Part shown: positions 33,730 through 42,947 of the stretch, piece after piece
Layout: the number at the start of each line of letters is the position of its first letter
Position numbering within the stretch: the first letter of the stretch is position 1
NCBI GenBank assembly: GCA_036557885.1
Contig: DATBGS010000018.1
Span: 6,922-70,921 of the forward strand
From: DATBGS01 sp036557885
GTDB taxonomy: Bacteria > Chloroflexota > Ktedonobacteria > Ktedonobacterales > DATBGS01
Length of the DNA: 64,000 nt
Direction of reading: 5' to 3'
Translations under genes and position numbers: made by a program
Notes under the pieces: model-generated
Told to the model about the DNA's origin: nothing
The model's input: only the letters and a program-made list of their open reading frames with translations
The model's database searches: none

Positions 33730-34806
33730 TCAGATGGTGCTCCCGTTGTCGGTGGGGAGCGCGGTCTTGGGTTCCAGCGTGAAGGTCATCTCGGTCTGGC
33801 CGATGCGTATCTGGTCGCCAGAGCGCATCAGGATTGGGGCGGCAATTTTGATGCCGTTGACATAGGTGCCGTTGCCGCTCTCCAGGTCGGTCAGGATAAA
33901 GGCCGTCGGTGCGCGATGAATGACGGCGTGGTGACGCGAGACGCGCAGATCATCCTTGAGGCAGATGTCACTCTCTGGCATGCGCCCGATGTTCACTTCG
34001 TCCTGCTCCAGCGGATATTCGCTGGAGGCGCCCAGAGAGACAATCACCAGCTTGCCGTTGGCGTTGGTGGGCGTCAGCACCGGGCCGGGTGGCGGCTTGT
34101 GCTGCTGAACCGGGGCCGGGGTGCTCTGCGGGGCAGGTGGGGGGCGCACCGCTGGCAGCGGCTCGGTATACCGCGAGATCGTGGGGGGCTGAATGGCCGT
34201 CGCTTCAACAGGCAGCAGTTCGCTGGGCCGGGGGAAGGCTCCGTTCATGCTGGCTGGCGGGGCAACGGTGATGTTGAGCGGCGCCGTGAAGGTGTTGGCC
34301 GCCTGCGCTCGCTCGTTGAGACGCTGAAGATTATAGGGCAACTTGGCATTGAGGCGCAGGTCATTGGCGCGTTCAAAGGCGCTCAGGAAGCGCTCGGCCA
34401 TTTCGGTGCTCAGGTTAAAGCCGCGCATGGACGCATCTTTGAGCTGCTCGCGTGTTTCCGGGCTGTACACCGGGATGTCTTTGCGCTGGCGTTCCAGCCG
34501 GAAGCTGAGCATCTGGTCCAGGGCTTCCTGCACGATGAGCAGCAGTTCGCGGCGGGTGGCCTGGACCTGGAGCAGTTGCGCGGCTTCCATCCAGGCAGCC
34601 GCTGCTCTTTGCACCCCTTGAGAGGGGCTGTTGCGTTCTTGCAAACGCCGGGGGCGTTCGCGCTGTGCTACCTGCTGGATGATGGCGCTGTCATCGCAGA
34701 CGGGCAGGCCAAACGCCGTAAACAGGGTGACGACCTGCTGGGCGGTGTACTTCTGGCGCAATGCGGCCAGTTCTGCCTCAGAAGGGGAGGCTGGTTCGTC
34801 TATCAT
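33730..34806 (-). CDS. FHA-domain protein
   Basis: 358 residues; AAGGAG before the ATG. The N-terminal half is helical with no known motif, a Pro-rich linker spans about 205-260, and the C-terminal FHA domain at about 262-350 shows NIGRMPESDICLKDDLRVSR, HHAVIH, and ESGNGTYVNGIKI, which form the phosphothreonine-binding surface (Arg, Ser, Asn). It should bind a pThr-protein, implying a Ser/Thr kinase elsewhere in the genome; none is nearby. Confidence 0.88.
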   Translation of the reverse strand: MIDEPASPSEAELAALRQKYTAQQVVTLFTAFGLPVCDDSAIIQQVAQRERPRRLQERNSPSQGVQRAAAAWMEAAQLLQVQATRRELLLIVQEALDQMLSFRLERQRKDIPVYSPETREQLKDASMRGFNLSTEMAERFLSAFERANDLRLNAKLPYNLQRLNERAQAANTFTAPLNITVAPPASMNGAFPRPSELLPVEATAIQPPTISRYTEPLPAVRPPPAPQSTPAPVQQHKPPPGPVLTPTNANGKLVIVSLGASSEYPLEQDEVNIGRMPESDICLKDDLRVSRHHAVIHRAPTAFILTDLESGNGTYVNGIKIAAPILMRSGDQIRIGQTEMTFTLEPKTALPTDNGSTI

Positions 34807-35052
34807 GCGCGATTCTCCTTCAGAGCGCCGGGCCAGCCGGCGCCTGCCCGGACACGGCCTGGGCGCAATCAGCCCGCCAGGGCCGATATGGTTGGCAATG
34901 CTTTCTATTCTCACCTATCAGTATAGCAGATGGGGCAAGCGATGAGGAGTTGCCCACGCAACGCTGCGGGGGTGAGCCGTTTCACAATCGGCAGCGTATT
35001 TGCTCACCCTCCGGTCAGGGCTGCTTCCGATCTTTGGGGGCTGCGCCGCCAC

Positions 35053-37074
35053 TCATGGCTGCTCCAGCGTCAGCGTCATCCCAAAGCGTGCTTCGCCAGG
35101 CAGGTGTGTTACCTCCAGCGCCGCGATGCGCGCGTTGAGGCTCTGGCCGGTGCCGGTTGGCGCGGCGCTGTCGGTCAGTGTGACGACATCCAGCAGTTGC
35201 AGCGCGGGGTTGGCTGGAACGCTGATGGTGTGCTGCTGCGCGGCGCGCTGCTCCTCCGCCAGCAAAAAGCCCGCCTTGAGCGCAGCCTGGGCAGAAGTCG
35301 TCAGCCGGGGGTCGGTATGATAGATCAGCCGTTCCTGTCCGGTCTGCGTCAGGTGCGCAAAGTCGTAGCTTTCGGCGTAAACCAGCGCGCTGGTGCTGGC
35401 CCGTCCGGTAACAAGGATATGGTTAGCGCGCAGATCATCGCTGCCAATCGAAAGCCGCTCAAGCTCCGGCTGATACGACCAGACCGAGGTATCGCTGGCG
35501 GAAAGTTCGCGGAACTGGAGCGTTTCCGTCTGGTCCAGAAAGTACGCGAGGGCATAGACGGAGCACAGTTCGTTGAGCGCCTGGCGCAGCGTGTGCCCGG
35601 CGGGGACGACAAAGCCGGGCACCACCTGGCTCAACTGGCTGGTAGCGGGCAGGCTGACCGAGAACAATCCCGCGTTGGCGGCCAGTTCCGTCAGCAGCCA
35701 CGCAAGCTGCTGCCCGGCATAGCTGCGCTGCTGGCGGGCGGCGCGGTCCAGCCGCTTTGTCGCGTCGCGCGCCTGGATGAGCAGTTCGTGCTGCTCTGGG
35801 CCGCGCGCAAAGGTATAGCTATCCACATAGTACGTGCCAACGGCAATGGTGCTGGCCGCGCCGCTGGTGGGGTCGTGGTAGCCCTCCGCAAGCAGCACCG
35901 AGGTGTTGAGTCCCAGCATGGACAGCGCGTTATACTGCCCGCCCGCGTTCGAGAGCCGCAAGGTGAGCGCGCCCGCTTTGCCGCGTGCCTCGCTGCGGCG
36001 AATCTCCAGCACCTGCGCGGAAACATCCTGGTTTTGCTGCGGATTGCTCGCGCTGTAGACTGGCGCGCGCCAGGCATACGTATTGTTGAGCAGATAGTAC
36101 GCGGCCCCGGCGCTGCCCGCTGGCGGCGTGGGTGCCTTGAGCCAGGTGGGGCCAAAGCCCCAGGTCTGGCTGATCAGCGTGCCATCGCTCCAGTGGACGT
36201 AATCTTTGGATTGCCGCAGCCGGGCGTAGCTGTAACTCAAGCCCGTAAACGCCCCGGAATCGCTCTCCAGGTAGCACAGGCAAAACACGCCATCAAAGAT
36301 TTGCAGGCGCGGCCAGTTGCGTGCCAGCCCCAGGCTGGTCGCGCTGTCCAGCGGGGCAATCGTGCCGATGAATGCCCAGGCGCCGCCCGATGGCGTATAA
36401 CTATAGCCGATGATCTGGCTGCCATCGGAAACAGCCAGGAGGAAGCGGCTGTTTGCGGAGTCCCAGGCAGCATCCAGCCCTGGGCTGGCGGGCAGCGCGC
36501 CCAGCGTCCAGGTGGCAGGCGCCGACCACGTGCCGACGGATATGCGCGAAACGGCCAGCGCGTCACCGCCAATGACATCATAGCAGTAAAACACGTCGTC
36601 TTGACCGGCGCTGCCCAGTCCGCGAATAAACGAGTTGATGGCGGCAATCGTGACTGGCCCGCTCCAGGTGGCGCCGTTGTCGGTGCTGGTCCAGACGAGC
36701 AGGTTATACGTTGGGCTGGTGCCGGACTGCGCAAAGAGCCGCAGCGTCCCGCCGTTGTCGGAGACGGTGCAGCCCGCGTCGCGCAGCAGATTGGCGCTGG
36801 AAAGCACGCTCCAGGTGCTCCATTGGCTGCTCACTCCAGGGTCGCTGATGCGCTGGACAGAGAGCGTGGCGACGAAGGCGCCGATGGGCCGATCTACATA
36901 GGCGCGAACCAGCGCGCCATCGCTGGCGACACAGGCGGCGCTTAGCCCTTCCGTGATGCCCAACGTTTGATAGCTGGCGTAATGTTGGATGGGGTCAAAC
37001 AGTTGCGCGCTAATCGCTGGCGTGCGCGCCGTTGCCGCCAGCGCGTTCTGAATCGAGGTCGTGAGGGTGCGCAA
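35053..37074 (-). CDS. Phage tail/baseplate-like protein, isolated
   Basis: 673 residues from a TTG at 37074 with AAAGGAG seven bases upstream; the frame extends into repeat DNA but without SD. The N-terminal half contains a BNR-like blade (WTSTDNGATWSG) and beta-rich repeats. The C-terminal half resembles phage tail/baseplate hub proteins: VSAQVLEIRRSEARGKAGAL, LRLSNAGGQYNAL, ARDATKRLDRA, LRQALNELCSVYALAYFLDQ, and NHILVTGRAS. No capsid, portal, sheath or integrase gene lies nearby, so this is an orphan. It may be a domesticated tail protein or part of a split contractile system. The assignment rests on pattern resemblance only. Confidence 0.5.
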   Translation of the reverse strand: MRTLTTSIQNALAATARTPAISAQLFDPIQHYASYQTLGITEGLSAACVASDGALVRAYVDRPIGAFVATLSVQRISDPGVSSQWSTWSVLSSANLLRDAGCTVSDNGGTLRLFAQSGTSPTYNLLVWTSTDNGATWSGPVTIAAINSFIRGLGSAGQDDVFYCYDVIGGDALAVSRISVGTWSAPATWTLGALPASPGLDAAWDSANSRFLLAVSDGSQIIGYSYTPSGGAWAFIGTIAPLDSATSLGLARNWPRLQIFDGVFCLCYLESDSGAFTGLSYSYARLRQSKDYVHWSDGTLISQTWGFGPTWLKAPTPPAGSAGAAYYLLNNTYAWRAPVYSASNPQQNQDVSAQVLEIRRSEARGKAGALTLRLSNAGGQYNALSMLGLNTSVLLAEGYHDPTSGAASTIAVGTYYVDSYTFARGPEQHELLIQARDATKRLDRAARQQRSYAGQQLAWLLTELAANAGLFSVSLPATSQLSQVVPGFVVPAGHTLRQALNELCSVYALAYFLDQTETLQFRELSASDTSVWSYQPELERLSIGSDDLRANHILVTGRASTSALVYAESYDFAHLTQTGQERLIYHTDPRLTTSAQAALKAGFLLAEEQRAAQQHTISVPANPALQLLDVVTLTDSAAPTGTGQSLNARIAALEVTHLPGEARFGMTLTLEQP

Positions 37075-37107
37075 AGGAAGTGCTCCTTTCAAAAATGGAA
37101 GCTGCTT

Positions 37108-37152
37108 GTACCACCGGCTTCCCCCCATGCGGGGGCACGGCAGCCGGTGAGA
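37108..37152. repeat. Family D palindromic repeat
   Basis: CTTGTACCACCGGCTTCCCC, then CATGCGGGGGCACGGCAGCC and GGTGAG; near copy of the element at 32150. It separates two divergent genes. Confidence 0.7.
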
Positions 37153-37167
37153 GAGAGGCAGAACAAC

Positions 37168-37638
37168 ATGCCAAAGGCGCCAGGACCACCCCGTCTTTCA
37201 GCGACGGTGATCTACTTTATTGAGCGGCTGGGCGGCGTGCTGGAGCCAGCCCCAGAGCCACCGGCACCAATCACGCTCAGAACGGTGGTAGGCATCCACC
37301 CAGTGCCAGAGCAGATTCGCCAGTTTCTGGATGATGTGCGCTGGCCGCTTACCAGGCAGGGGCACTTCCCAAACTTTCGCAGTAGGTGGGATGATTTCCC
37401 ACATGGGGTGCTCTTTGTGCGCGGGGAGATTCAGGAAGCCTATGGCTGCTGTGGCACACATCCCTATGTGCAAATTGCCGAGGATGCCACGCAGTTTCTC
37501 TATTTTGTGCGCCTGGATGATCGTCGCCCCAGCAACCCACTGGTCTATCGCATAGACCACGAGGGCCAGGACCGCTTCGGCACAACCTGGCGGCTTTCAG
37601 ATTTTCTGGCTGAACTGGAGCCAGAGCCAGAGGAGTAG
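37168..37638 (+). CDS. SMI1/KNR4 (SUKH)-like small protein
   Basis: 156 residues; GAGAGAGG before the ATG. The C-terminal half (FLYFVRLDDRRPSNPLVYRI, then DHEGQ and LSDFLAEL) matches the end of SMI1/KNR4 domains, which bind partner proteins; many bacterial members are immunity proteins against polymorphic toxins. No toxin gene is adjacent. The Cys pair at CCG is unusual. Moderate confidence. Confidence 0.55.
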   Translation: MPKAPGPPRLSATVIYFIERLGGVLEPAPEPPAPITLRTVVGIHPVPEQIRQFLDDVRWPLTRQGHFPNFRSRWDDFPHGVLFVRGEIQEAYGCCGTHPYVQIAEDATQFLYFVRLDDRRPSNPLVYRIDHEGQDRFGTTWRLSDFLAELEPEPEE

Positions 37639-37681
37639 CACTGGCGAGGAAGGATAAAGCGCAGAGCTTCATTCTCTATTA

Positions 37682-37697
37682 TAGAACAAAAGTTCGA
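37682..37697. promoter_or_regulatory. GAAC-AAAA-GTTC palindrome, LexA-box-like
   Basis: Perfect GAAC/GTTC inverted repeat with a four-base spacer, flanked by TA and GA, in an AT-rich intergenic stretch (37639-37864). It lies about 170 bases upstream of the small protein at 37865. No consensus promoter overlaps it clearly. Confidence 0.4.
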
Positions 37698-37864
37698 TTT
37701 TGTCAAGCCTGGCACCCAGGCCGTTTGACTTTTTGAGCGCGCAATGTTATCGTTCCAGAAGAGGCGGCTTGTAATGGATGGGCTTGCTGGTGAGCGCAAA
37801 GCATGCGCCCACCAGTTAAGATAGAATGAATCCCCACCAGTGATCTTAAAGGACACCACGTTTC

Positions 37865-38281
37865 ATGTCAGACCAGGAACAGGCAGCGGCAGAGCAAGGC
37901 GCCGCACCAGAACTTGATGAATCCCAGCGACAGGCGCAGCGCGAAAACGCCAAACACATCTTGCAGGAAAGCGGCGCCGCAACCATGCTGCGCACATTAA
38001 ATAAAGAGCAGTTGAAAAATCGGGGCTGGTTTGAGGAGTATGATTCGGGCGTGATCTTCAAATGGGGCACCTGGTCCACCCGGCGGCACGTCTGGGTGGA
38101 TATTCAGGGCGACTCCATCCGTTTTCGTCTGAATCCGCACTTGAAATGCAAAGCCGCCGTGCCCATTTGCGACGGCGAATACCACACTCTGCGCCGCGAA
38201 CACTGGCAGCAGCGCGAAGTCTTGCTGGAAGAAATGGCGAAAAATTTTGCAAAGCCGGTAGCGGAGCCATCGGCAGATTAG
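37865..38281 (+). CDS. Hypothetical protein
   Basis: 138 residues. The N-terminal 35 residues are Glu/Gln/Ala-rich and probably disordered; the rest is compact (MLRTLNKEQLKNRGWFEEYD, IFKWGTWSTRRHVWVDIQGD) and ends in a helix. It has two Cys (KCKAAVPIC). No membrane segment, no known family recognised. It lies 13 bases upstream of the LLM oxidoreductase, so the two are likely cotranscribed. Confidence 0.75.
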   Translation: MSDQEQAAAEQGAAPELDESQRQAQRENAKHILQESGAATMLRTLNKEQLKNRGWFEEYDSGVIFKWGTWSTRRHVWVDIQGDSIRFRLNPHLKCKAAVPICDGEYHTLRREHWQQREVLLEEMAKNFAKPVAEPSAD

Positions 38282-38294
38282 TTGAGGAGTGCGA

Positions 38295-39164
38295 ATGGCA
38301 GCCAAACCAAAGCTCAGTTGGGGCATCAAGACGATGCCTCAAAACACCACGTATGCAGACATCTTGCGCGTCTGGAAGGAAGCGGACGCGCTCCCTGTTT
38401 TTGAGCACGCCTGGGTGTTTGATCACTTTATGCCCATTGCGGGCGCGGACCCGTCTGGCCCGTGCCTGGAGGGGTGGACGCTGCTGGCGGCGCTGGCGGC
38501 GCAAACAGAGCGGCTGCGCGTGGGCGCAATGGTGCTGGGTAACACCTATCGTCACCCGGCGGTGCTGGCAAACATGGGCGCCACACTGGACATCATCTCG
38601 AACGGGCGGCTGGATTTTGGCATAGGCGCGGGCTGGAACGAACTGGAGCATGGTGCCTATGGCATCCCGCTCTACGCGCCGGGCGAGCGCATTGCGCGCT
38701 TTGCCGAGGCGTGCGAGGTCATCAAGCTGCTCTGGACAGAGAAAGCCCCCGATTTCAACGGCCACTATTATCAACTCAAGGGCGCCTTTTGCGAGCCGAA
38801 GCCGGTGCAGAAGCCCTATCCGCCCTTTGTAATTGGCGGCGGAGGCGAGCGCAAAACACTGCGCGTGACGGCGCAATATGCCGACATTTGGAACTATGGG
38901 GGCGGACCAGTAGAAGAGTTCCGCCACAAAAACGTTGTACTAGATGAACACTGCGCCGCGATTGGCCGCGACCCGACCAGCATCACGCGCTCGGTACAGG
39001 TACGCATCAACCCGAACGATCTGGGCGCCGCGCGTGAGACGTTCCGCGCGCTCATCCAGGCGGGCGCGACACATCTGGTGATCTATCTGACGGCGCCCTT
39101 CCCAGAAGGCATCGCCCGGCGGCTGGCCGATGAAGTGGCTGGCCCGCTTTTGGCTGAAGCATAG
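38295..39164 (+). CDS. LLM-class F420-dependent oxidoreductase
   Basis: 289 residues. Luciferase-like TIM-barrel signatures: WVFDHFMP near residue 42, RLRVGAMVLGNTYRHPAVLA, MGATLDIISNGRLDFGIGAGW, and VIGGGGERKTLRVTAQYADIW. This subfamily usually uses cofactor F420 in Actinobacteria and Chloroflexota; FMN cannot be ruled out. Substrate unknown. GAGGAG precedes the ATG. Confidence 0.92.
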   Translation: MAAKPKLSWGIKTMPQNTTYADILRVWKEADALPVFEHAWVFDHFMPIAGADPSGPCLEGWTLLAALAAQTERLRVGAMVLGNTYRHPAVLANMGATLDIISNGRLDFGIGAGWNELEHGAYGIPLYAPGERIARFAEACEVIKLLWTEKAPDFNGHYYQLKGAFCEPKPVQKPYPPFVIGGGGERKTLRVTAQYADIWNYGGGPVEEFRHKNVVLDEHCAAIGRDPTSITRSVQVRINPNDLGAARETFRALIQAGATHLVIYLTAPFPEGIARRLADEVAGPLLAEA

Positions 39165-39251
39165 GGAAACCGCGCTGCCAAACGTTATGTACATGCAGCT
39201 ATCTCTCGCCCATGTAGGCGTGACTTTGCAATGCCCCCTCTTATGGGGATA

Positions 39252-39271
39252 GCGCGGCATCGATGCCGCGC
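39252..39271. repeat. Short perfect palindrome
   Basis: GCGCGGCATCGATGCCGCGC, 20 bp, between the LLM oxidoreductase and S9 peptidase genes. Could be a terminator stem; only short T runs follow. Confidence 0.5.
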
Positions 39272-39310
39272 GAGGTTATTGCTAATTCAACATGCTAGAT
39301 TGGGAGCACC

Positions 39311-41356
39311 ATGAGCCGAGCAATCACCGCCGAAGATGTCTATCGCTGGAAGTGGGTTTCTGACCCCCAGATTTCGCCGGATGGCAAACAAATTGCCTAT
39401 GTGGTCAAGACCGTTGACCAGGAGGCGGGCGAATATCGCCATGCCATCTGGGTTGTGCCAACGGATGGGCAAATTGGCGACGCCCACCGCTTCACCTACG
39501 GGCCAAAGAACGATCATTCGCCGCGCTGGTCACCGGATGGTGCGTGGCTGGCGTTTGTCTCTGACCGCGAGGGCGCGGGCGGCAAAGACGCCAAAGAGGA
39601 CAAGGCCAAAGGCAAGGGCAAATCCCAACTCTGGAAGATTCCCGCCGATGGCGGCGAAGCGCAGCAGTTGACCTTCCTCCGCAACGGAGCCAGCCACCCC
39701 GTCTGGTCGCCCGATGGCAAAATGCTGTCCTTTATCTCCAAGACGGGTGGTGAAGAGGAGCCGGACGAGGCCGAGGGCAAGAAGAAAATGCCCAAGGCGC
39801 GCAAGATCAACCGCCTCTGGTATCGGATGGATGGCGTCGGCTGGGTCTATGAGCAACGCAAGCATATCTTCCTGGTTTCGGCGGATGGCGGCGAGCCGCG
39901 CCAGTTGACCGATGGGGACTGGGATAATGATGATGTGGCCTGGTCGCCCGATGGCAAGCAGATCGCCTTCTTCTCAGATCGCACCGAGGACCGCTGGCAA
40001 TGGCCCGCTGGCGACATCTGGGTGGTGCCGGTGGCAGGCGGCGAGCCATATTGCCTGACCGATGACGGCAGGCTGGCATCAGCCGCGCCAGGCTGGTCGC
40101 CCGACGGCAAGACGATTGCCTTCCTGGGCACGCTTGAGAAAAAGAGCGGCGGCCACGTTGACTTATACACCGCCTCTGCCGAGCGCACGCCTGGCTCACC
40201 TGTGCAGTATCAGATGTTGACGCCAGATTTTGTGGGCACCTGCATGGACTGGATTGGCGACGATATGCGCGACGAGCATGGTCGCCCCGCGCCCAGGTGG
40301 TCGCCCGATGGCAGCACGCTCTACTTCCTGGCATCGCTGGCGGGCAGCAGCCACGTCTTCTCCATCCCCGCGAGCGGCGGCACGCCCAAACAACTTACCC
40401 AGGGTGAGGCGCATCTGCTGGATTTCAACATGGATAGCTCCCGCAAGGTGCTGAGCCTGGCGCTGGCCGAATATAACCATCCGGGCGACATTTTTGCGCA
40501 GCCACTGGGGACTGGCGAGCGGCGCCGACTGACCGAGGTCAACGCCGACTGGCTGGGCGACATCCACATCGCCAAACCGGAGCGCATCGAATACAAGGGC
40601 GCGCAGGGCTGGACGGTGGAGGGCTGGATACTCAAGCCGCAGGGCTTTGACCCATCCAAAAAGTACCCCATGATTCTGGAGATTCATGGCGGGCCAAACA
40701 CGGCCTACGGCTATACCTTCCATCAAGAATTTCAAATGCTCGCGGGCAAGGGCTATGTCGTGCTGTATACCAATCCGCGCGGCAGCATCGGCTATGGCCG
40801 CGAATTTAGCGTGGCAGTGCGCGGCATCTGGGGCAAAGAAGACTACGAAGACATCATGCACGGCGTGGACGCGCTGCTCAAACAGGGCTATGTTGATGAA
40901 AATCAGCTTGGCGTCACGGGCGGCAGCTATGGCGGGTACATGACCAACTGGATTGTCAGCCATAATGACCGCTTTAAGGCGGCGGTGACACAGCGCAGCG
41001 TGACCAACCTGGCAACCATGTTTGGCACCTCGGACATCGGCACTGATCTCTGCGATGATAACTTCGAGGTCACGCCCTGGGACGACCCGGAGCGCTACGC
41101 CTTCCATTCGCCCATCACCTATGTCAAGAACATCACGGCGCCGCTCTTGATTTTGCATAGCGAATGGGACTTGCGCTGCCCCATTGAACAGGCCGAACAG
41201 CTTTATACAGCGCTCAAATATCTGGGGCGCGAGGTCGAGCTTGTGCGCTTTGAAGGGCAGAGTCATGGTCTTTCGCGCGGCGGCCATCCCAAACTACGCG
41301 TGGAGCGCCTGAATCTGATTGCCGGGTGGTTCGAGAAATACCTGCCCGCACAATAA
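39311..41356 (+). CDS. S9 family serine peptidase (acylaminoacyl-peptidase/DPP-like)
   Basis: 681 residues: an N-terminal beta-propeller with WD40/PD40-like blades (repeated WSPDGK units, e.g. ISPDGKQIAYV, WSPDGAWLAFVS, WSPDGKTIAFLG) and a C-terminal alpha/beta hydrolase domain from about 420. Triad: Ser in GGSYGGYM, Asp in HSEWDLRCP, His in QSHGLSRGG. The oxyanion segment is EIHGGPNTAYG. No signal peptide, so probably cytoplasmic oligopeptide turnover. The blade between about 90 and 165 contains a Lys/Glu-rich insertion. Confidence 0.95.
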   Translation: MSRAITAEDVYRWKWVSDPQISPDGKQIAYVVKTVDQEAGEYRHAIWVVPTDGQIGDAHRFTYGPKNDHSPRWSPDGAWLAFVSDREGAGGKDAKEDKAKGKGKSQLWKIPADGGEAQQLTFLRNGASHPVWSPDGKMLSFISKTGGEEEPDEAEGKKKMPKARKINRLWYRMDGVGWVYEQRKHIFLVSADGGEPRQLTDGDWDNDDVAWSPDGKQIAFFSDRTEDRWQWPAGDIWVVPVAGGEPYCLTDDGRLASAAPGWSPDGKTIAFLGTLEKKSGGHVDLYTASAERTPGSPVQYQMLTPDFVGTCMDWIGDDMRDEHGRPAPRWSPDGSTLYFLASLAGSSHVFSIPASGGTPKQLTQGEAHLLDFNMDSSRKVLSLALAEYNHPGDIFAQPLGTGERRRLTEVNADWLGDIHIAKPERIEYKGAQGWTVEGWILKPQGFDPSKKYPMILEIHGGPNTAYGYTFHQEFQMLAGKGYVVLYTNPRGSIGYGREFSVAVRGIWGKEDYEDIMHGVDALLKQGYVDENQLGVTGGSYGGYMTNWIVSHNDRFKAAVTQRSVTNLATMFGTSDIGTDLCDDNFEVTPWDDPERYAFHSPITYVKNITAPLLILHSEWDLRCPIEQAEQLYTALKYLGREVELVRFEGQSHGLSRGGHPKLRVERLNLIAGWFEKYLPAQ

Positions 41357-41375
41357 CGTTTTTGGAGGCTGAGCT

Positions 41376-42947
41376 ATGGTGGATGAGGCTGATCGGCAGC
41401 ACCTACCGCCTGATGATGCGGCGGAAACGGGGAATAACGCAGCAGAACAGCAGGAGCCTGACCTGGCGTCAGTGCCTCCTGCCCCTGCTGGGGAAGAGGC
41501 GGGCGACGCTGCTCAGGCTGCTGCGCAGGAGGAACTTGCGCAGAAAACAACCGAGCCTCTTCTGCCAGCCATGCAAGATGCCGATGAGAATGAGCAGACC
41601 ATCCCACGTTTTTTGGTAGACCAGATCAAGAAACAGGAGGATGAGGCTGAGGCGCAGTTGGCGAAAGAGGTGCTGGGCGAGCGGGCGCTGCCTCCAGCGG
41701 AGGAAGTGGCCGAACTGCTGGAGGCGGTCACGCGTGAGGGGGTGATGAGGCTGCTTGGTGAGCGTGTGACGGCCTCCAGCCCGGCGGTCTTGCTGGAGGT
41801 CTGGCGGCACGAAGTGCTGGTGGCCCACTGGCGCGCCTTTGCCGCGCTGGATGAGTGGTCGGAGCAGATCAGCCAGGCGTGGGAGCATACCGAGCAGCAG
41901 CTTGGCGAACTCTACGAGCAACTGGCGCGCTGGCTGCCCAGCCATCCCTTTGTAGATGAGGCCATCAATCTGGCCGATGATGTCCACTCCCCGGCGCGCT
42001 GGTTCCGGCGCTATTTGCTGAAAGGGGAACGCTCGTTTAGCAAATGGTTGCAGCCGGTGGTAGAAAGCGAAGAGGTGGTGGTAGATTTGCTGGCGCTCAC
42101 CCGCTACGCTACCAGCGAACTGGAACGCGCGTTGCCCTGGTATATCTTCTTGCGCTGGGTGCTGGAAACCGAGGCGCAGCCAGATCAGGCCCGGCTGGCT
42201 GAGGAGTTTGGGGGGATACGCGCGCTGGCTGAACTCATCCGCGAGGCGTTTGGCGGGCGCGATTCCCACGAAGTGCGGCTGTTGGTGCTGGCGTCGGGCG
42301 CTTCTGGCGGCGGGCGCATGGAACTGGAACTGGCGCGGCGCCTGGGCAAGGAGTGGCACCTGCACCTCCAGGGGACCGACCCGGACGCGCTTACGGTGGC
42401 GCGTTCGCTGGCGGGCGCGCAGGTGGCGTTTCGCCAATCCCAGATGCGCGGCGAACTGGCTCCCGAATCGTCGTTTAAAGTCTCCGAGGCGCGCCCCTAT
42501 GATCTTTCTGCCTGGGAGCCAGGGGCGTTTGATGTGGTGGCGATGGTGGGCGGGCTGCACCATCTGCACCTGACCGAGCAGAAACGCGCGCTGGCCGAGG
42601 CGCAGCGCGTGGGCAAGCTGGTGCTCTTTCTGGAGCCGCTTTCTGGCGAGGCGGAGAAGATGGAGGAGTTTTGCAAGCCGCTGGTGCGGCAGGGCGAGCG
42701 CGAACCGGCACAGCGCGCACAGCTTTCTGCCTGGATTCGGCGCGTGCGCGGCAAAACCGATGAAGTCTCCATGCTTCACGCCACTGGCTCCCACGATGCA
42801 AAGGTGTCTTGCCTGCGCGCGCTCAGTGGCGATGAGATGCAGCGGCTGGTTGCAGCCAGCGGCGCGCAATACATTGTGCGCCCCCTGGATGAAGGCAAAC
42901 AGACAGACCGCCCGCAGTGGCTCGCCATCGTCGGCAGCGCCAGCTAG
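41376..42947 (+). CDS. Large protein with C-terminal SAM-methyltransferase-like domain
   Basis: 523 residues. Residues 1-70 are acidic and Ala/Glu/Gln-rich; about 80-280 is helical with repeated Trp (WRHEVLVAHWRAFAALDEWS) and no known motif. From about 300 a class I methyltransferase-like domain is visible: LLVLASGASGGGRMELELAR (altered motif I, with GASGGG), LQGTDPDALTVARSL, FDVVAMVGGLHHL and VLFLEPLSGE. SAM binding is likely but motif I departs from ExGxGxG, so activity is uncertain. It begins 19 bases after the S9 peptidase and shares its last four bases with the converging gene. Confidence 0.75.
   Translation: MVDEADRQHLPPDDAAETGNNAAEQQEPDLASVPPAPAGEEAGDAAQAAAQEELAQKTTEPLLPAMQDADENEQTIPRFLVDQIKKQEDEAEAQLAKEVLGERALPPAEEVAELLEAVTREGVMRLLGERVTASSPAVLLEVWRHEVLVAHWRAFAALDEWSEQISQAWEHTEQQLGELYEQLARWLPSHPFVDEAINLADDVHSPARWFRRYLLKGERSFSKWLQPVVESEEVVVDLLALTRYATSELERALPWYIFLRWVLETEAQPDQARLAEEFGGIRALAELIREAFGGRDSHEVRLLVLASGASGGGRMELELARRLGKEWHLHLQGTDPDALTVARSLAGAQVAFRQSQMRGELAPESSFKVSEARPYDLSAWEPGAFDVVAMVGGLHHLHLTEQKRALAEAQRVGKLVLFLEPLSGEAEKMEEFCKPLVRQGEREPAQRAQLSAWIRRVRGKTDEVSMLHATGSHDAKVSCLRALSGDEMQRLVAASGAQYIVRPLDEGKQTDRPQWLAIVGSAS

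Noticed and set aside
34930..36945. 671-codon plus-strand ORF opposite the phage-tail-like gene
   Set aside because: Composition rich in Gln, Arg and Gly without hydrophobic pattern, typical of antisense frames; the minus strand has SD, start and family-like sequence.
35053..39164. A prophage around the tail-like gene
   Set aside because: No integrase, capsid, portal, terminase or lysis genes, and flanking genes are ordinary metabolic ones.
41469..42869. 466-codon minus-strand ORF opposite the methyltransferase-like gene
   Set aside because: Antisense shadow; His/Gln/Arg-rich with no domain, while the plus strand carries recognisable SAM-domain motifs.
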